Source: Agapanthus africanus
Taxonomy: Eukaryota; Streptophyta; Magnoliopsida; Asparagales; Amaryllidaceae
Length of the DNA: 64,000 nt
Assembly (NCBI GenBank): GCA_030015575.1
Contig: CM057342.1
Coordinates: forward strand, 619,409,348 to 619,473,347
Reading direction: 5' to 3'
Position 1 is the first letter of the stretch; every line of letters starts with the position of its first letter. The notes under the pieces are model-generated. The model saw only the letters and a program-made list of their open reading frames with translations. It was not told where the DNA came from and did not search any database. Of this stretch, positions 25,758 to 39,239 are shown one piece after another. Position numbers and translations under genes: made by a program.

Positions 25758-27587
25758 TTGAAGAAAAGTAGAGATGTGGAGATATTTGAGAAGTATAAAA
25801 TGGCTAAAAAGGAAGTTAAGAAAGCTGTTCGGGAAGCTAAATCTAAGGTCTATAAGGAGGTGTACGAGAAATTAGAAACTAAAGAGGCTGAAAATGATAT
25901 ATACCGGATTGCTCGGATGCGGGAAAGGAAGACTAAAGACTTATGTGCGGTGAAGTGTGTCAAAAATGAAAATCAGAAGATTTTAGTTCGAGATGATGAT
26001 ATCAAGAAAAGATGGAGAGATTATTTTGACAAATTGTTCAATGAGAGCTTTACTAAGAATTTGGATGGACTTGTCATTCAATCTCAAGATATAAACCGTG
26101 ATTTCATGCGTAAAATAAGACTACCTGAGGTTAAAGAAACTTTGAACAGAATGAGTTTAAGAAAAGCGGTTGGTCCTGACGGGATTTCTATCGAGATTTG
26201 GAGATGCTTAGGAGAAATAGGCGTTAAATGGCTAACAGATCTGTTTAATAAGATCTGGCAGACAAAAAATATGCCAAATGAATGGAGGAAAAGTATCCTT
26301 GTACCTATCTACAAGAACAAGGGTGACATTCAAAGTTGCTCAAACTATCGTGGAAAAAAACTTATGTGTCACACCATGAAATTTTGGGAGAGAGTGATTG
26401 AACACAGGCTAAGAAAGGATATTAAGATAACAGAGAACCAGTTTGGGTTCATGCCTGGACGATCGACGACAGAGGCTATTCTTTTGCTTCGTCAACTTGT
26501 CGAGCGTTTTCGAGAGAGGAGAAGAGTTTTGCATATGATATTTATTGATTTAGAAAAAGCGTACGACAAGGTACCTAGAGAGGTATTATGGGGGACAATA
26601 ATGAAGAAGGGGGTCCCCGTCAAGTATATTGACATAATCAAGGATATGTACGATGGAGTAGTGGCAAATGTCAGAACTTGCGGCGGCTTAACGAGTGATT
26701 TTCCGATTACAATTGGTTTACATCAAGGATCTGCATTAAGTCCATTCCTGTTTACCATCGTGATGGATGAGCTTATTAGAACTATCCAAGTTGAGGTACC
26801 TTGGTATATGCTATTCGCTGATAATATTGTTCTAGTAAATGAGACAAAAGCAGGGGTTAATGCCAAATTGGAATTATGGAGGCAAACATTGGAATCTTGG
26901 GGATTCAGATTGGGCAGGTCCAAGACAGCATATATGCATTGCAGATTTAGTGACCAGAGAAGTCAAAACCATATTGGTATAACATTGGAAGGGCAAGAGA
27001 TATCACCGAGCGACCAGTTTAGATATCTAGGTTCCATCATCCAAAAGAATGGGGAGATCGATAGTGATGTTAATCAAAGGATCCAAGCTGGTTGGTTGAA
27101 ATGGAGGAGTGCAACAGGGATTTTGTGTGATCGTAACTTTCCGTTAAAATTGAAAGCGAAGTTTTATTGGAGCGCTATTCGGCCTGCCTTATTATATGGT
27201 ACAGAATGATGGGCTTCTAAGAAGCATCATACACAGAAGATGCACGTAGCGGAGATGCGCATGCTTCGTTGGATGTGCGGTAACACTAGAAAAGATAAGG
27301 TGCGAAATGAGGATATTCGTGCAAAAGTTGGTGTAACACCTGTGGAGAAGAAGATGCGAGAAAACCGGCTAAGATGGTTTGGTCATGTGCGACGCAGACC
27401 TATAGAAGCACCGGTTCGACGAATATATACTCTCGATATGGGCAATGGCAAAAGGGCAAAAGGGAGACTGAAGAAAATATGGATGGAGGTGATACGAAAC
27501 GATATGGTTGCCAAAGGACTCAATGAAAGTATATTGTTCGATAGGAGTGAGTGGAGGCGGAGGATTCATGTGCTGGACCCGACGTGA
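25758..27587 (+). pseudogene. RTE LINE reverse transcriptase
   Basis: A Lys-rich start is followed by RT blocks: KAVGPDGISIEIW, PNEWRKSILVPIYKNKGD, YRGKKLM, NQFGFMPGRST, FIDLEKAYDKVPR, GLHQGSALSPFLF, the active-site motif near 26814, RYLGSIIQ, and the C-terminal RTE signature RLRWFGHVRRRP (about 27366-27400). The usual FADD at the active site reads FADN (26814-26825), a change in a catalytic aspartate. A TGA at 27207-27209 stops the frame where relatives have a Cys or Trp codon (GTE-WAS), and similarity continues in frame to 27587. RT activity should be lost. This identifies the RTE rather than the L1 clade. Confidence 0.9.
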
Positions 27588-27662
27588 TTCTCATGTTGGT
27601 TCATGTAGCCAACCCCATATGCTTGGGATAAAAGGCTCAGTTGTTGTTGTTGCTGCTGCTTA

Positions 27663-27903
27663 AGTGTAGGGTTGTTAGTATGTATGTGCTTTGTGTGTGC
27701 GTTTGTTGTGTATTCGTGTTGTATGCGTGTGTTTCGGCTGTCGGGGGTAAGACTTCTATCCCATTAAGAATATATAGAGCAGACACCCATTCGCTTGTGC
27801 TTTCATTCGTTTCGAGTAAATTTCGGCAGCACCTCCCCGCTTTTCTCCGAGTACACTGTAGTAGAATAGATAATCATTTCAATGCTGTGAAACAACGTTG
27901 AAA
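27663..27903 (-). other. CACTA copy A fragment between the LINE and Tekay-2
   Basis: This matches in reverse the repeated 5' region of copy B (for example 53645-53830): the block around GGCTGTCGGGGGTA, CCCATTAAGAATATATAGAGC, and CGGCAGCACCTCCCCGC through GTGAAACAACGTTGAAATAAAC. The copy A sequence resumes after Tekay-2 at 49033. Confidence 0.85.
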
Positions 27904-27908
27904 TAAAC

Positions 27909-30840
27909 TGTAACACCCGAGCCCAATACTACCATTTTCTGTTACTAGTTGAGCATTAGATATTACTCATTTCATTTAGCTTGCCTGTTTGACACTTACC
28001 GTGAAATTTTATCTGGAAAGGTCATTTATGCATATAACAAATTTTAGCATCTAAAATAAAATTAAAAATATCCATCCTGGCCTACTGGACACCCCTAGCC
28101 GCGTGGTAGCGTCCGTGCATCGAGTTCTCGTCCCGTTCAGTGAAACGGGCGAGTTTGGACGGCTACGCGCGTATACAAGTGTCCGACTTGGGGGGTATGC
28201 TTTTTAATCATAAAACATTTCATTTTAAAATTTGGAACCCGCTTAAAATCCTATTATTTAAATTTCAAATTTTTGGACCCAACCCGGGCGTGATTTGGAA
28301 ATGTTTCATTTAGCGCCAAAATCCCAAATTAATTAAATATTCTGAACCTTATAATATTTCGTTTATAATATAAATCTTACTGCTACTAAAATTTATTAAA
28401 TCTTTTTAATCTTTCGTTTAAAATCTCTGATGTTTCCTCAGCCAATCACAGGGCTCTTAACCCCCGTGGGCCCCTCCTATAACGCCTCTTTCTCTCTCTC
28501 TAACTATCTCTCTCTCCCCCTATATATATATACGTTTTCCCCCTGCATCTTTTTTCACAAACTGAACCCATCGCGAGAACCAGCGACCTAGCCCTAGCCG
28601 CCTCTACCGTCGCCGCCGCAGCTCCGACGCCGGCGTCAGCGCCACCGTTGCCCTCGCCTCCGCCTCCTCTTCCCAACCTCAACATCTTTTCCTTCTCCCC
28701 CGTGCGCCCTGTGCAGCCGCGATCGCTGCAGTTCCCTGCAGCAACCTCCTCGCCGGCGGGCCTCGTCGTCGCCTTCCGTGCTGCCGACCAGCACCTCGCC
28801 GTGGTTCCCTCACCACCACTCTCCTCCTCCCGGTGCACCCCCTGACCAGAACAGCGACCCCGGCTACCCCCGCGATTTTTCCCTGTGCTGCCTGAGACGT
28901 CGCCGGCGACCCCTGCGTCGCCCCTGGTCGACTCCGACGAGCCCCAACCACCTCTAGACACCTTGTAGGTATGCCCCTCCACCTTTCCTTTCCTCTTATC
29001 TTCTTCAAGAACTGTAAACAGCCGCTGGAGTTTTGCAGATCGCCGGAGACGCCGTCCTCGCCGCCGTCGATCTCGCCGTCGTCGCAAATACCCTCTGGAC
29101 CAGTGAGTATTTTCCCCATCACCTTCTTCTCCGGTCTTTTCCTTATTTCCAAGTCTATGCCCGCTTGAAACCCTATTTACTGTTTTGTGCTCGCCGGAAT
29201 CCGGCCGTGCCGGCGACGTGTCCTGACGATCCAGTGGAGTGCTCTGACCCGTGAGGTCCCTTGGTTCGTCGTTTGGATTCAATCCGTGAACCGTGCGTCC
29301 GTCGCGTGTTTCCCCGCCGACGTTACGTTCTGTTTTTCCCGGTTCGCGACCCGTCAAGGCAAGTATCACTTGCTACATGCTATACTATATATTTATATAT
29401 GATTGACACATTAAACCTGTAAAACTTAACTTGGTATAGTCGTTTCTCATTTGGTTGCGATATGACATATATCATTTTACTGTTAACATAAAATCTACAG
29501 TTTGCTAGTTTAAACCTAATAACCAAGTTTATTCGTTAATCACATTTTACCGTTTAATAGATGGTAACACTTACCCGTGTAGTTCTATCACATTCGGACA
29601 TTTGTATTCAAGGGCTTGATATAACTGTATTGCATCATCATTTAAACTATTGCACTGCTAAAGGTGCTTAAAACTTGTTAATATATTAAAACGGCTGCAC
29701 TGTATTAACACACTCTTGTGATTGAATGAAACTGCTTATTGTTGTTTAACTTATTGCTTACTTCCTGCTGTTAATCCCCTGTTCGATTATATCTGTTGTG
29801 AGCACACCCACGATATTGTTACATCTTGACTTGACTTGGCCACACACATATATATATATATTGATACACCTGACATGGTACCGTATACTGTTGACTTGGC
29901 CTGATGTACCATGACCCGACCTGTTACCTGATCTCGTGCCTAATGCCAACAAACCTGACATGTAGTCCTCATGGACCGTTCCTGTTGTCTATCCAGACAA
30001 ACCTGTTTTTACCTGATCCTGTGTTGGCATTAGTTCTTGATTACTGAATACCTGACCTGACATACATAACTTGGGGGTATGGGGAAATCAAAGGTGAAAC
30101 CGACTTGTAACTCAACAGTTCGATACCTGTTCTGATCAGTCTTACGGGCTAGGCCAGCCCCGGAGTGATGATGCTGACATCACTCACCCATCCTGCTACT
30201 TGTTACTGCCTAGCGGCACGTCTCGGATTCAGCCCCGAGAATCTTGACCGTGGTCCCGGGCACGCACGGGATACTATTGAGTTACATCGATGATTCATCA
30301 ATTGATTTCAAAGACTTTAGAATAGAAAACCTGATAGAACAGTTTAGTTACCCACTGCACACTACCCTGCACTGCTTTATTCACATTATTTGCTACTCTC
30401 GTTTTATTCATGTTTATTTTGTAATGCCCGTTGCACTGTTCATATTATATTACTTGATGACATGACGCGCTGACGTCTGGGTTTTGCATGGCCCAGATTC
30501 TGTACCGCTGTCGCAGTCCGAGCAGGAGTACTTTAGCCAACAGGCTGAGCTGTGAGGTGTTAGTATTAGTTAGTTTTTATTTCCTGCATTTATTTCCTGA
30601 CGTGAGCCCGCATTATGGGACATACTTTTCAGTTATTTGTATTGGATCATTTGCTTTCGCATTTATTTATTATTGACTCCTGTTATTCTGGTTTATGGAC
30701 ATGTTTTAGAAAATTTTATCTTGTTCTTGATATCTCTACAGCCGTAATGTGACTGTGGATGGATACTTCCTACCCACAGGTAGCATGGTTGGCTATGTCA
30801 CGTGCCCAATCTAGGGTACTCTGGGAAGCGGGGCGTGACA
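27909..30840 (+). repeat. 5' LTR of Tekay-2
   Basis: A 2,932 bp LTR starting TGTAACACCC and ending GGCGTGACA. A pyrimidine CT tract and a TATATATATATA run at about 28490-28533 look like a promoter region, followed by a very GC-rich stretch (28560-28970). The long minus-strand open frame over 28500-29369 comes from that GC richness and is repeated in the other LTR. Confidence 0.92.
28519..28533 (+). promoter_or_regulatory. Probable TATA box of the Tekay-2 LTR
   Basis: CCCCCTATATATATATACG follows a CTCTCTCT tract, and the equivalent run in the right LTR is at about 36318-36331. Position in the LTR and composition suggest the core promoter; the transcript start itself is not visible. Confidence 0.45.
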
Positions 30841-30849
30841 TGGTTCTTT

Positions 30850-30862
30850 TGGTATCAGAGCC
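30850..30862 (+). other. Primer binding site of Tekay-2
   Basis: TGGTATCAGAGCC lies nine bases inside the left LTR end and matches the initiator Met-tRNA 3' end. Confidence 0.88.
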
Positions 30863-31218
30863 ATAGGTTAGTTGGGTTGATTCTTTTGTAGTTGGGTATT
30901 GTACCCAATACACGAATCAGAATACCCGTGTTTAGGAAACATGTCCTGCCACTTTGCCATTTACCATTCTTGAATCGCATTCTTCCTGATTATATCTTTT
31001 ACGACATGCAAACTTACTTTGCATGTCGACTCGAAAAACCTGGTCTCTTATTATCCCTTGGACTTAGGCGACTTGTGTGGAGTTAAGTAATTGTGGCTAT
31101 GATACCGCGGCATAGTTACAATGCGGTACTCTATTTAAGTATCTTGGAGTTCTAGCCTTGATCTATATATCAAATTTATCATCATGCTAATGTTGGGTGT
31201 TTTCTTGATTTCAGGAAT

Positions 31219-34200
31219 ATGGCAGGTAAGAATTTGAAGACGTACCAGAGGCGTATGGACGAAGCCGCCATGCTTGGAGTGATAAGGGGAATGCTAGAGA
31301 ATCAAAAGAGGCAGACCGAGCTGATCCAGCAGCAAGCAGACTCGTTTCAGGAAGGTTTGCAGATCGTTCAGCAGTCGGTAAACAACGTTGGAGCTAAACC
31401 AGTTGACCGAGTAGGGACTGTGGCAGATTTCAGATGTTTGGGTCCGTCTACATTTACTGGTTTGGAGGAGCCGTTGCCATCTGAGCAGTGGCTAGTTGAC
31501 ACAGAGAATTTGTTGATTGCGGCACAGATTCCAGATGACAAAAGAGTTGATGTGGTACGCATTCAGTTAGTGGACTACGCCCGAGAATGGTGGCTTGTGG
31601 AGGAGACCCGCTTGCCCAAACCGATCAAATGGGCGAATTTTTCTAAGAGTTTCCTGGAGAAGTTCTTCCCGCGAACTGCACGGGAGGAAATGGAAGAGAA
31701 GTTTATTGGGCTGAGGCAGAATGGAGCACCCGTGGATGTGCATGCAGCAGAATGGACGAGACTCAGCAGATTCGCTGGACCTTTAGTTGCCAACGATGCA
31801 GACAGGGCACGGAGGTTCATGCGCAGCTTGGATGTGGACATCCAGAGGCAGATTGTCTCCCTGGGTTTGACCACTTTCTCACAGGTTCTTACGGCAGCTC
31901 GGGAACAGCAGAGGTTATCTGGGATGAAAGGGAGCTTGCAGCAGACAGCAGTTGCGGCAAGGAAGCCCGCATTTGTACCTAACAGAGCTCATGGTCGCAG
32001 AGGTATTCCAGTAGACCGTCGAGGTGTAGCACCCATGAAGAAGCCTGTGATCGTTGATCAAAGAAAGAGCGTGATTTGTGACTACTGCCGTTTACCTGGG
32101 CACGTGCAGAAGGATTGTCGAAGGAGGCTGGGACTTTGTTTGGTTTGTGGAGCGGCTGATCACGCAGTTGGTGCCTGTCCGTCGAAGCTTCGTACGAGGG
32201 ATGATATTCAGAAGCCTCCGCAGAAACCATTCCAAGGGCAGAAACAGCTGACTCAAGGACCTAATCAGGCTCGAGCTTTTACCTTGACAGCTGAGGAAGC
32301 TAAGGCATCAGGAGAAGTGGTTTTAGGTATTCTACTCGTTCATGGTTTTCCCGCAGTGGCATTATTTGATTCTGGTGCATCCCATTGTTTTATGTCATCT
32401 AAGTTTTTAACTACACACTCGATTGCCTGCATGACCCTGTCTAGTTTCTGGGACATACACACTGGGAATGGGAAAATTATATCTAGTAGGGAATGTAAAG
32501 ACTGTACAGTTGTTGTGTGCGGACGGGAGCTTTTTGCAGATTTCTTGGTGATTGATACGGGCAGCTACGAGGTCGTCTTGGGAATGGAATTTCTTGGCAC
32601 TTTCCACGTTCACATTGACTGTAGGGCAAGGAAGGTAATTTTCTAAATTCCCGGACATCCTGAGTTTACCTTCTCTGGAGGAAGCAGTTCTGTCGGGCCA
32701 GTCGAGTTTAGGGCTAGGCCGACAAATGTTATTCTTGCAGCAATGGAAGTTGATAGTAGTGAAGAGCCGGCGGTTGTTCGCGATTTTATGGATGTGTTTG
32801 AAGATATATCAGGTTTACCGCCGAAGCGAGACGTGGAGTTCGCAATTGATCTTATTCCTGGTGCAGCGCCAGTATCCAAAGCGTATTATCCAATGGCACC
32901 AGTAGAGTTGGAAGAAGTCAAGAAATAGGTTGCTGAATTGCTTGAGAAGGGTTGGATTCGAAGCAGCAACTCGCCTTGGGGAGCTCCAGTCCTTCTAGTA
33001 AAGAAGAAGGATGGCACAAGAAGGATGTGCATCGACTATCGAGAATTAAACCGGGTAACTATTAAGAACAAGTACCCGATCCCTCGCATTGGAGAACTTT
33101 TTGAGCAGCTTAGTGGCGCGAGGGTATTCTCGAAGCTGGATTTGCGATCCGGATATCATTAGGTCCGAGTGAAAGCTGAAGATATTTGCAAGACGGCGTT
33201 CCGAACTCGGTATGGGCATTACGAGTACTTAGTGATGCCCTTCGGAGTAACGAATGCGCCGGCAATATTCATGGACTTGATGAACCAAATCCTTTCACCG
33301 TTCTTGGACCAGTTTATTGTGGTATTCATTGACGATATTCTGGTTTACTCGAAGAGTTTTGAGGAGCATGCTGAGCATTTGAAGATCGCACTGCAGACAT
33401 TGAGGCAGGAGAAATTGTATGCGAAGATGAGTAAGTGCGAATTTTGGCTGGAAGAAGTGAAGTTTCTGGGGCATGTTGTGTCGGGCAATGGAATCGCCGT
33501 CGATCCCGAAAAGATTGCAGCAGTTCGAGATTGGCCTATTCCAAGGAATGTAACTGAGATAAGAAGTTTCCTTGGATTAGCCGGATACTACATGAGATTT
33601 GTGGAGAACTTCGCTCGTTTGGCAGAACCGTTGACCAAGCTTACGCGCAAGGAGGTACCTTTTGTATGGACGGATAAATGTGCATTAGCTTTCGAGACGT
33701 TGAAGCAGAAGTTGATAACCGCCCCTATCCTGACCGTACCAGACAATTCCGGAGGACTGGTGATTCACAGCGACGCATCTGGGAAAGGATTGGGATGTGT
33801 TTTGATGCAGTATGGGAAGGTCGTAGCATACGCATCAAGACAACTGAAGACCCATGAGAAGAATTATCCGACTCATGACTTGGAGCTTGTGGCTGTGATC
33901 TTCGCTTTGAAGATTTGGAGACACTACCTTTTGGGTGAGAGAGTCGAAGTTTTTACAGATCACAAGAGTTTGAAGTATGTGTTCACTCAGAAGGAGTTGA
34001 ATATGAGGCAGCGTAGATGGTTGGAACTGATGGCCGACTACGACCTTGATCTTAAGTACCATCCGGGAAAGGTTAACGTCGTGCCGGATGCGCTTAGTCG
34101 GTTACCAGCAATTCAGGTGTTAACTACGCAGAGGGAGATCATTGCAGATTTTCGAAGATTTGACTTGGAAGTTGTGCTACCGCGTTCTACGGGACAGTTG

Positions 34201-35648
34201 ATGCAGTTGCAAGCACAGTCGTATTTAATTGAGAAAATTAAAGCAGCACAATCGCAGGATCCTAGACTGCAAAAGTTTCGAGAGCAAGTTGAAGCCGGAC
34301 TACGAACAGATTTACTGGTCCACGAAAATGGTTCGTTAAGGTATGGTAGCCGTTTGTGTGTGCCAAAGAGAGATGTTCATGAAGAGCTTATGAAGGAGGC
34401 ACACAGTTCAGCTTACTCTGTACATCCAGGAGGCACAAAGATGTACCGAGATATTCGACAGCATTTCTGGTGGGAAGGCATGAAACGGGAGATTGCTCGC
34501 TTCGTGGCTAAGTGCTTGGTATGTCATCAAGTCAAGGCTGAACACCAAAGGGTTGCTGGTTTATTGCAACAACTTCCGATTCCTCAGTGGAAGTGGGAAC
34601 ATATAACCATGGATTTCGTGACGGCTTTACCGCGGAGTCCAAAGGGCAACAATGCAGTATGGGTGATTGTTGATCGATTGACCAAGGCAGCTCACTTTAT
34701 TCCTTTCCGGGTTGGTCAATCAACGGAGACTTTGGCAGAGCGGTACATGCAGGAGATTGTAAGATTGCATGGAGTACCGGTGAGTATCGTGTCCGATCGG
34801 GACACTCGGTTCTTATCACACTTCTGGAGGAGTTTACAGGAAAGTTTGGGGACTCGATTGAAGTTTAGCACAGCTTATCATCCTCAAACTGATGGTCAGT
34901 CGGAAAGAACGATCCAAACTCTTGAAGACATGTTGAGAGCATGCATGTTGGACTTCAAGGGTTCGTGGGAGGATCATCTACACTTGGTGGAGTTTTCTTA
35001 CAACAACAGTTTTCAAGCAACTATCCAGATGGCTCCGTTTGAAGCTTTATATGGTCGTAAGTGCCGTTCACCTGTTTGTTGGGATGATGTCGGTGAACGA
35101 AGATTGTTGGGACCAGATTTGGTAGTGAAGACAGTTGAGAAGGTTAACACAATCAGAAATCATATGAAAGCAGCTCAAGACAGACTGAAGAGTTGGTCTG
35201 ACACGTCAAGAAGACCTCTAGAGTTCGCCGTGGGAGATTTGGTATTCTTGAAGATATCATCGACTAGAGAGGTGATTCGCTTTGGGAGTCGAGGAAAGCT
35301 TAGTACTCGATTTGTTGGACCCTTTGAGGTATTGGAGCGTGTTGGAGAGGTAGCGTACCGTTGGCGTTACCGCAGTCCTTGGCAGGTGTGCACGATGTGT
35401 TTCACGTATCTCAACTATGAAGGTATGTTCGAGATTAAACACACGTCTTGGATCATTCGGAGTTAACAGTACGGGAAGACCTGACTTTCGAAGAGCGACC
35501 GGTTGAAATCGTGGATCGAAGGGAAAAGGTTCTTAAGAACAAGGTTATCCCCCTTGTGCTCGTTTCTTGGGGTAATCGATCGCATGGAGAGTCCACTTGG
35601 GAGCGAGAAGATGAGATCCGGCAGAAGTTTACTCACCTTTTTCTGTAG
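31219..35648 (+). pseudogene. Tekay-2 gag-pol region (broken)
   Basis: Parts in order: gag from 31219 with a gag domain about 31480-31930; two zinc knuckles (CDYCRLPGHVQKDC, CLVCGAADHAVGAC) about 32080-32175; an aspartic protease motif LFDSGASHC near 32365; reverse transcriptase about 32940-33430 with the FIDD active site near 33327; RNase H about 33750-34100; an integrase HHCC zinc region about 34420-34550 and catalytic core about 34590-35060; and a chromodomain-like end about 35500-35645. The conserved blocks are better kept than in Tekay-1. There are about four breaks, so it is a fossil. Confidence 0.9.
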
Positions 35649-35707
35649 TTTTCTATCTTGTATTCTTGGAATTTCGAGGACGAAATTCTTTTTGTAGTTA
35701 GGTATAA

Positions 35708-36777
35708 TGTAACACCCGAGTCCAATACTACCATTTTCTGTTACTAGTTGAGCATTAGATATTACTCATTTCATTTAGCTTGCCTGTTTGACACTTACCA
35801 TGAAATTTTATCTGGAAAGGTCATTTCTGCATATAACAAATTTTAGCACCTAAAATAAAATTAAAAATATCCATCCTGGCCTACTCGACACCCCTAGCCG
35901 CGTGGTAGCGTCCGTGCATCGAGTTCTCGTCCCGTTCAGTGAAACGGGCGAGTTTGGACGGCTACGCGCGTATACAAGTGTCCGACTTGGGGGTATGCTT
36001 TTTAATCATAAAACATTTCATTTTAAAATTTGGAACCCGCTTAAAATCCTATTATTTAAATTTCAAATTTTTGGACCCAACCCGGGCGCGATTTGGAAAT
36101 GTTTCATTTAGCGCCAAAATCCCAAATTAATAAAATATTCTGAACCTTATAATATTTCGTTTATAATATAATTCTTACTGTTACTAAAATTTATTAAATC
36201 TTTTTAATCTTTCTTTTAAAATCTCTGATGTTTCCTCAGCCAATCACGGGGCTCTTAACCCCCGTGGGCCCCTCCTATAACGCCTCTCTCTCTCTCTCTA
36301 ACTATCTCTCTCTCCCCCTATATATATATACGTTTTCCCCCTGCATCTTTTTTCACAAACTGAACCCATCGCGAGAACCAGCGACCTAGCCCTAGCCGCC
36401 TCCACCGTCGCCGCCGCAGCTCTGACGCCGGCGTCAGCGCCACCGTTGCCCTCGCCTCCGCCTCCTCTTCCCAACCTCAACATCTTCTCCTTCTCCCCCG
36501 TGCGCCCTGTGCAGCCGCGATCGCTGCAGTTCCCTGCAGCAACCTCCTCGCCGGCGGGCCTCGTCGTCGCCTTCCGTGCTGCCGACCAGCACCTCGCCGT
36601 GGTTCCCTCACCACCACTCTCCTCCTCCCGGTGCACCCCCTGACCAGAACAGCGACCCCGGCTACCCCCGCGATTTTTCCCTGTGCTGCCTGAGACGTCG
36701 CCGGCGACCCCTGCGCCGCCCCTGGCCGTCGCCGACGAGCCCCAACCACCTCTAGACACCTTGTAGGTATGCCCCTC
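35708..36777 (+). repeat. 3' LTR of Tekay-2, first part
   Basis: It is collinear with 27909-28978. It is interrupted at 36777/36778 by Copia-2, with the CCCTC target duplication at 36773-36777 and 47165-47169. Confidence 0.92.
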
Positions 36778-38995
36778 TGTAGGGTTCCTAGGCACCCTAA
36801 TGAGGTCTCACAAGGCATCGAACATGCCATTTTCAAAAATTCTAGGTGCCGAGAGACCCGACTACGGATCGTTTGCTAGATTTCTAGGCGAAAAACAATC
36901 TAGTTAACAACTTAACTAATGGGATATCGGAAATACAACCTTTGTAGATCCGGTGCTCCACCTCCATAGCTCCGCAACGAAGTCGTCTCCGCTGTCCAAA
37001 AGGAATCCGGGCTCTAGAGTCGGCTTCGTCGGAGAAAAAGCGAGCTAGGTCGTCGATGTCCATGCCGAAGATGATCTACGTCGAGGCATCGCTAAATCAA
37101 GCTCCACCTTCAACAAGCCCTAAAAACTTGTGAAGGAAACACACTCTACTACTTGGCAAGAGGTAGAGGATGAAGAAATAGGAAGTGGGTTCAATTTAGA
37201 ATTGGATTTCTCACTCTTTATCATCAATCACCATTGATGAAGAAAGCTTTTTCTTCATGAAAGAAGATGAAGAAGAAGAATATTGTGATAAGATTATTCA
37301 AAAAGAAAAGAATAACAATACTTATCATAATATTAACTCTAGTCAAGTGTAGAGAATGAATCATGGTTAGTGGGAATGGTTAGGATTAAGGATGAGATAA
37401 GAATGGTTGACTTGATCAAAGTTTCATGAAGCTTCAACTAAACTCCAAATTAAGCCACCATTCTTTTCTCCTTTCCATTTATTTTCCAAAAGAAATGGAT
37501 AAATAAATAAGTGAATAAAACAAAACCCTAACCATAATCATGTAACCATGGTTTGATCTTTACACAAAAACCCTAGCATAACATGTATCATTAAACATGA
37601 TACAATGAAGTGCACAAAAGTATATCACATATACAATGTGTACAATCCGAGTGAGAAAATCCATTTAAAGTGAACCAATACTAGTTAACGCAAAGTAATA
37701 TATCAAATATATAATTATGCATTAAATCATTAAATCAACACTTGATTTAACGATCCGGTCATATCGCATATAACCGACTAGTATCCAATGTATCGTCTTA
37801 TCGAATCAACCCTCGATTCGATAACTAGGTTATATCGCATATAACCATACGACACATTCATCACGAGAATGTAATACGGTATCACATACACGTATTATTC
37901 TCGGTCCCGCACATATCTCATATGCGCTCCTATTTCTTTTCGCTTGAGCCAGGAAACCTCTGTGTAGGACTCTAAAGACTCGTCAATACGCCGGCAGCAG
38001 GTGATGATCATATCAAACACCCACAAGCCGCAAGCGGTCTGCTAAACGTAACGGCCACCCGGGTATTGAGCGATCTGAAGATCGACGAGCAAGCCCGCTC
38101 ACACTCCATTGAATCCAACCAGTAACACTACCGTACAGTCCGGTCTGATCGTCTGATATATCGCATATCTTGCCTAGGGGTGGTAAACGTCAGACCCCAA
38201 TAGCTCGATAAGTCGTGTCGATATGAGGTCTATAACTGTTCGAGAAACTACTGGTAACACTTACCAGTAAATCTCAGCAACCCTGGCCAGGGATTTCCTG
38301 TTATAGCCAATCGAACACAGCGCAACATCAACCCCCTATACCGGGAGAGACGAATCCCCTCCTATCGCTCATTGCCTCCATGTGACTCGGGACTGTACCC
38401 AAAAACCACCGTTTTGCACGCCCTCTTGGACGTGGTAAGATGGAAATCAAAGCACAGTGGGAACCACACAAGACTCTATGACGATCTCGGGTCAACAGAC
38501 TACTCTGTACCAGTGTCACCAGAGAACTGCCATCTGACGTGAGGTATAATACCATCTGGGAGTTCTCGGCGAGTCCGTCCAGTGTACCCAGTCTCCACTG
38601 AGCACCCGTATATCATCTCCGATGTCAAACACCAATGGATACGGGATCATCCATCGCCCATCTGTATGGGTCGAGAAGGTATACGCTAGTCTACTCTGGT
38701 ATATCGATACCCCGTCTCGATACACCCAGGACTAGGGACTTTGAAGGATGTACTTATGGACTACCATGTCCCCACTAGTATGATCTGCATCATAGTCCAG
38801 GTAGTCAAGCACACATCCTAAGGGCTTTACCAACATGTAACAGAGAGAAAAACAGTGTACACGTTAAGGTAAAGATCAACCAGATAGCATACTATCATGT
38901 CGAGCAAGAAAGTCCTCCCTATATATGTCCCAGCATCCACTACAATATACATCCTGTGTACAGTAATGGCCTCTAGGGCATACATATAACTAACA
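36778..38995 (-). repeat. 3' LTR of Copia-2
   Basis: 2,218 bp with TG...CA ends on the element strand (TGTTAGTTATATG...CCCTACA). Nearly identical to 44946-47164. The short open frames within it have no recognisable product. Confidence 0.93.
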
Positions 38996-39008
38996 ATCTC
39001 CCACTTGC
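38996..39008 (-). other. Polypurine tract of Copia-2
   Basis: The element strand reads AAGTGGGAGAT directly before the 3' LTR start, the usual form in plant Copia elements. Confidence 0.75.
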
Positions 39009-39239
39009 ACTAGGGCCATCTGTAGCAGTGGTTGTAGTATCTCATACTCAACCATCCCATAAAAGTCTCTCTCTGGGAACAGGCCTTTGTGAGTGGATCC
39101 GCTATGTTGTCCTCTGAGTCTACTCTCCAAACCTCGATCACCCTGGAGATCAACCATCTCCATGATCAGGCGATACTGCCTTAGAATATGTCTGGATCAC
39201 TGATGGGACGGACGTTCCTTGGCATAAGCCACAACTCCA

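Larger units (their letters stand above)
21320..27662 (+). mobile_element. RTE-clade LINE, inactive, with an insert
   Basis: A non-LTR retrotransposon lies in CACTA copy A. It has a 5' segment with the block GTTGCCGGTCCCAAGTCCGG (21393-21412), an endonuclease half (21481-22545), a reverse transcriptase half (25758-27587), and a 3' end of TTGTTGTTGTTGCTGCTGCT (about 27642-27661) in place of a poly(A) tail, all as in plant RTE elements. Without the 2.9 kb insert at 22780-25668 it is about 3.45 kb, a usual RTE length. In-frame stops and an altered catalytic motif show that it is dead. The outer ends are approximate and no clear target duplication was seen. Confidence 0.85.

Noticed and set aside
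28500-29369. 289-residue minus-strand open frame rich in Gly, Arg and Glu
   Set aside because: It lies in the GC-rich part of the Tekay-2 LTR, on the opposite strand, and recurs in pieces in the other LTR (36298-36836, 46996-47559). It has no domain and is a by-product of base composition.
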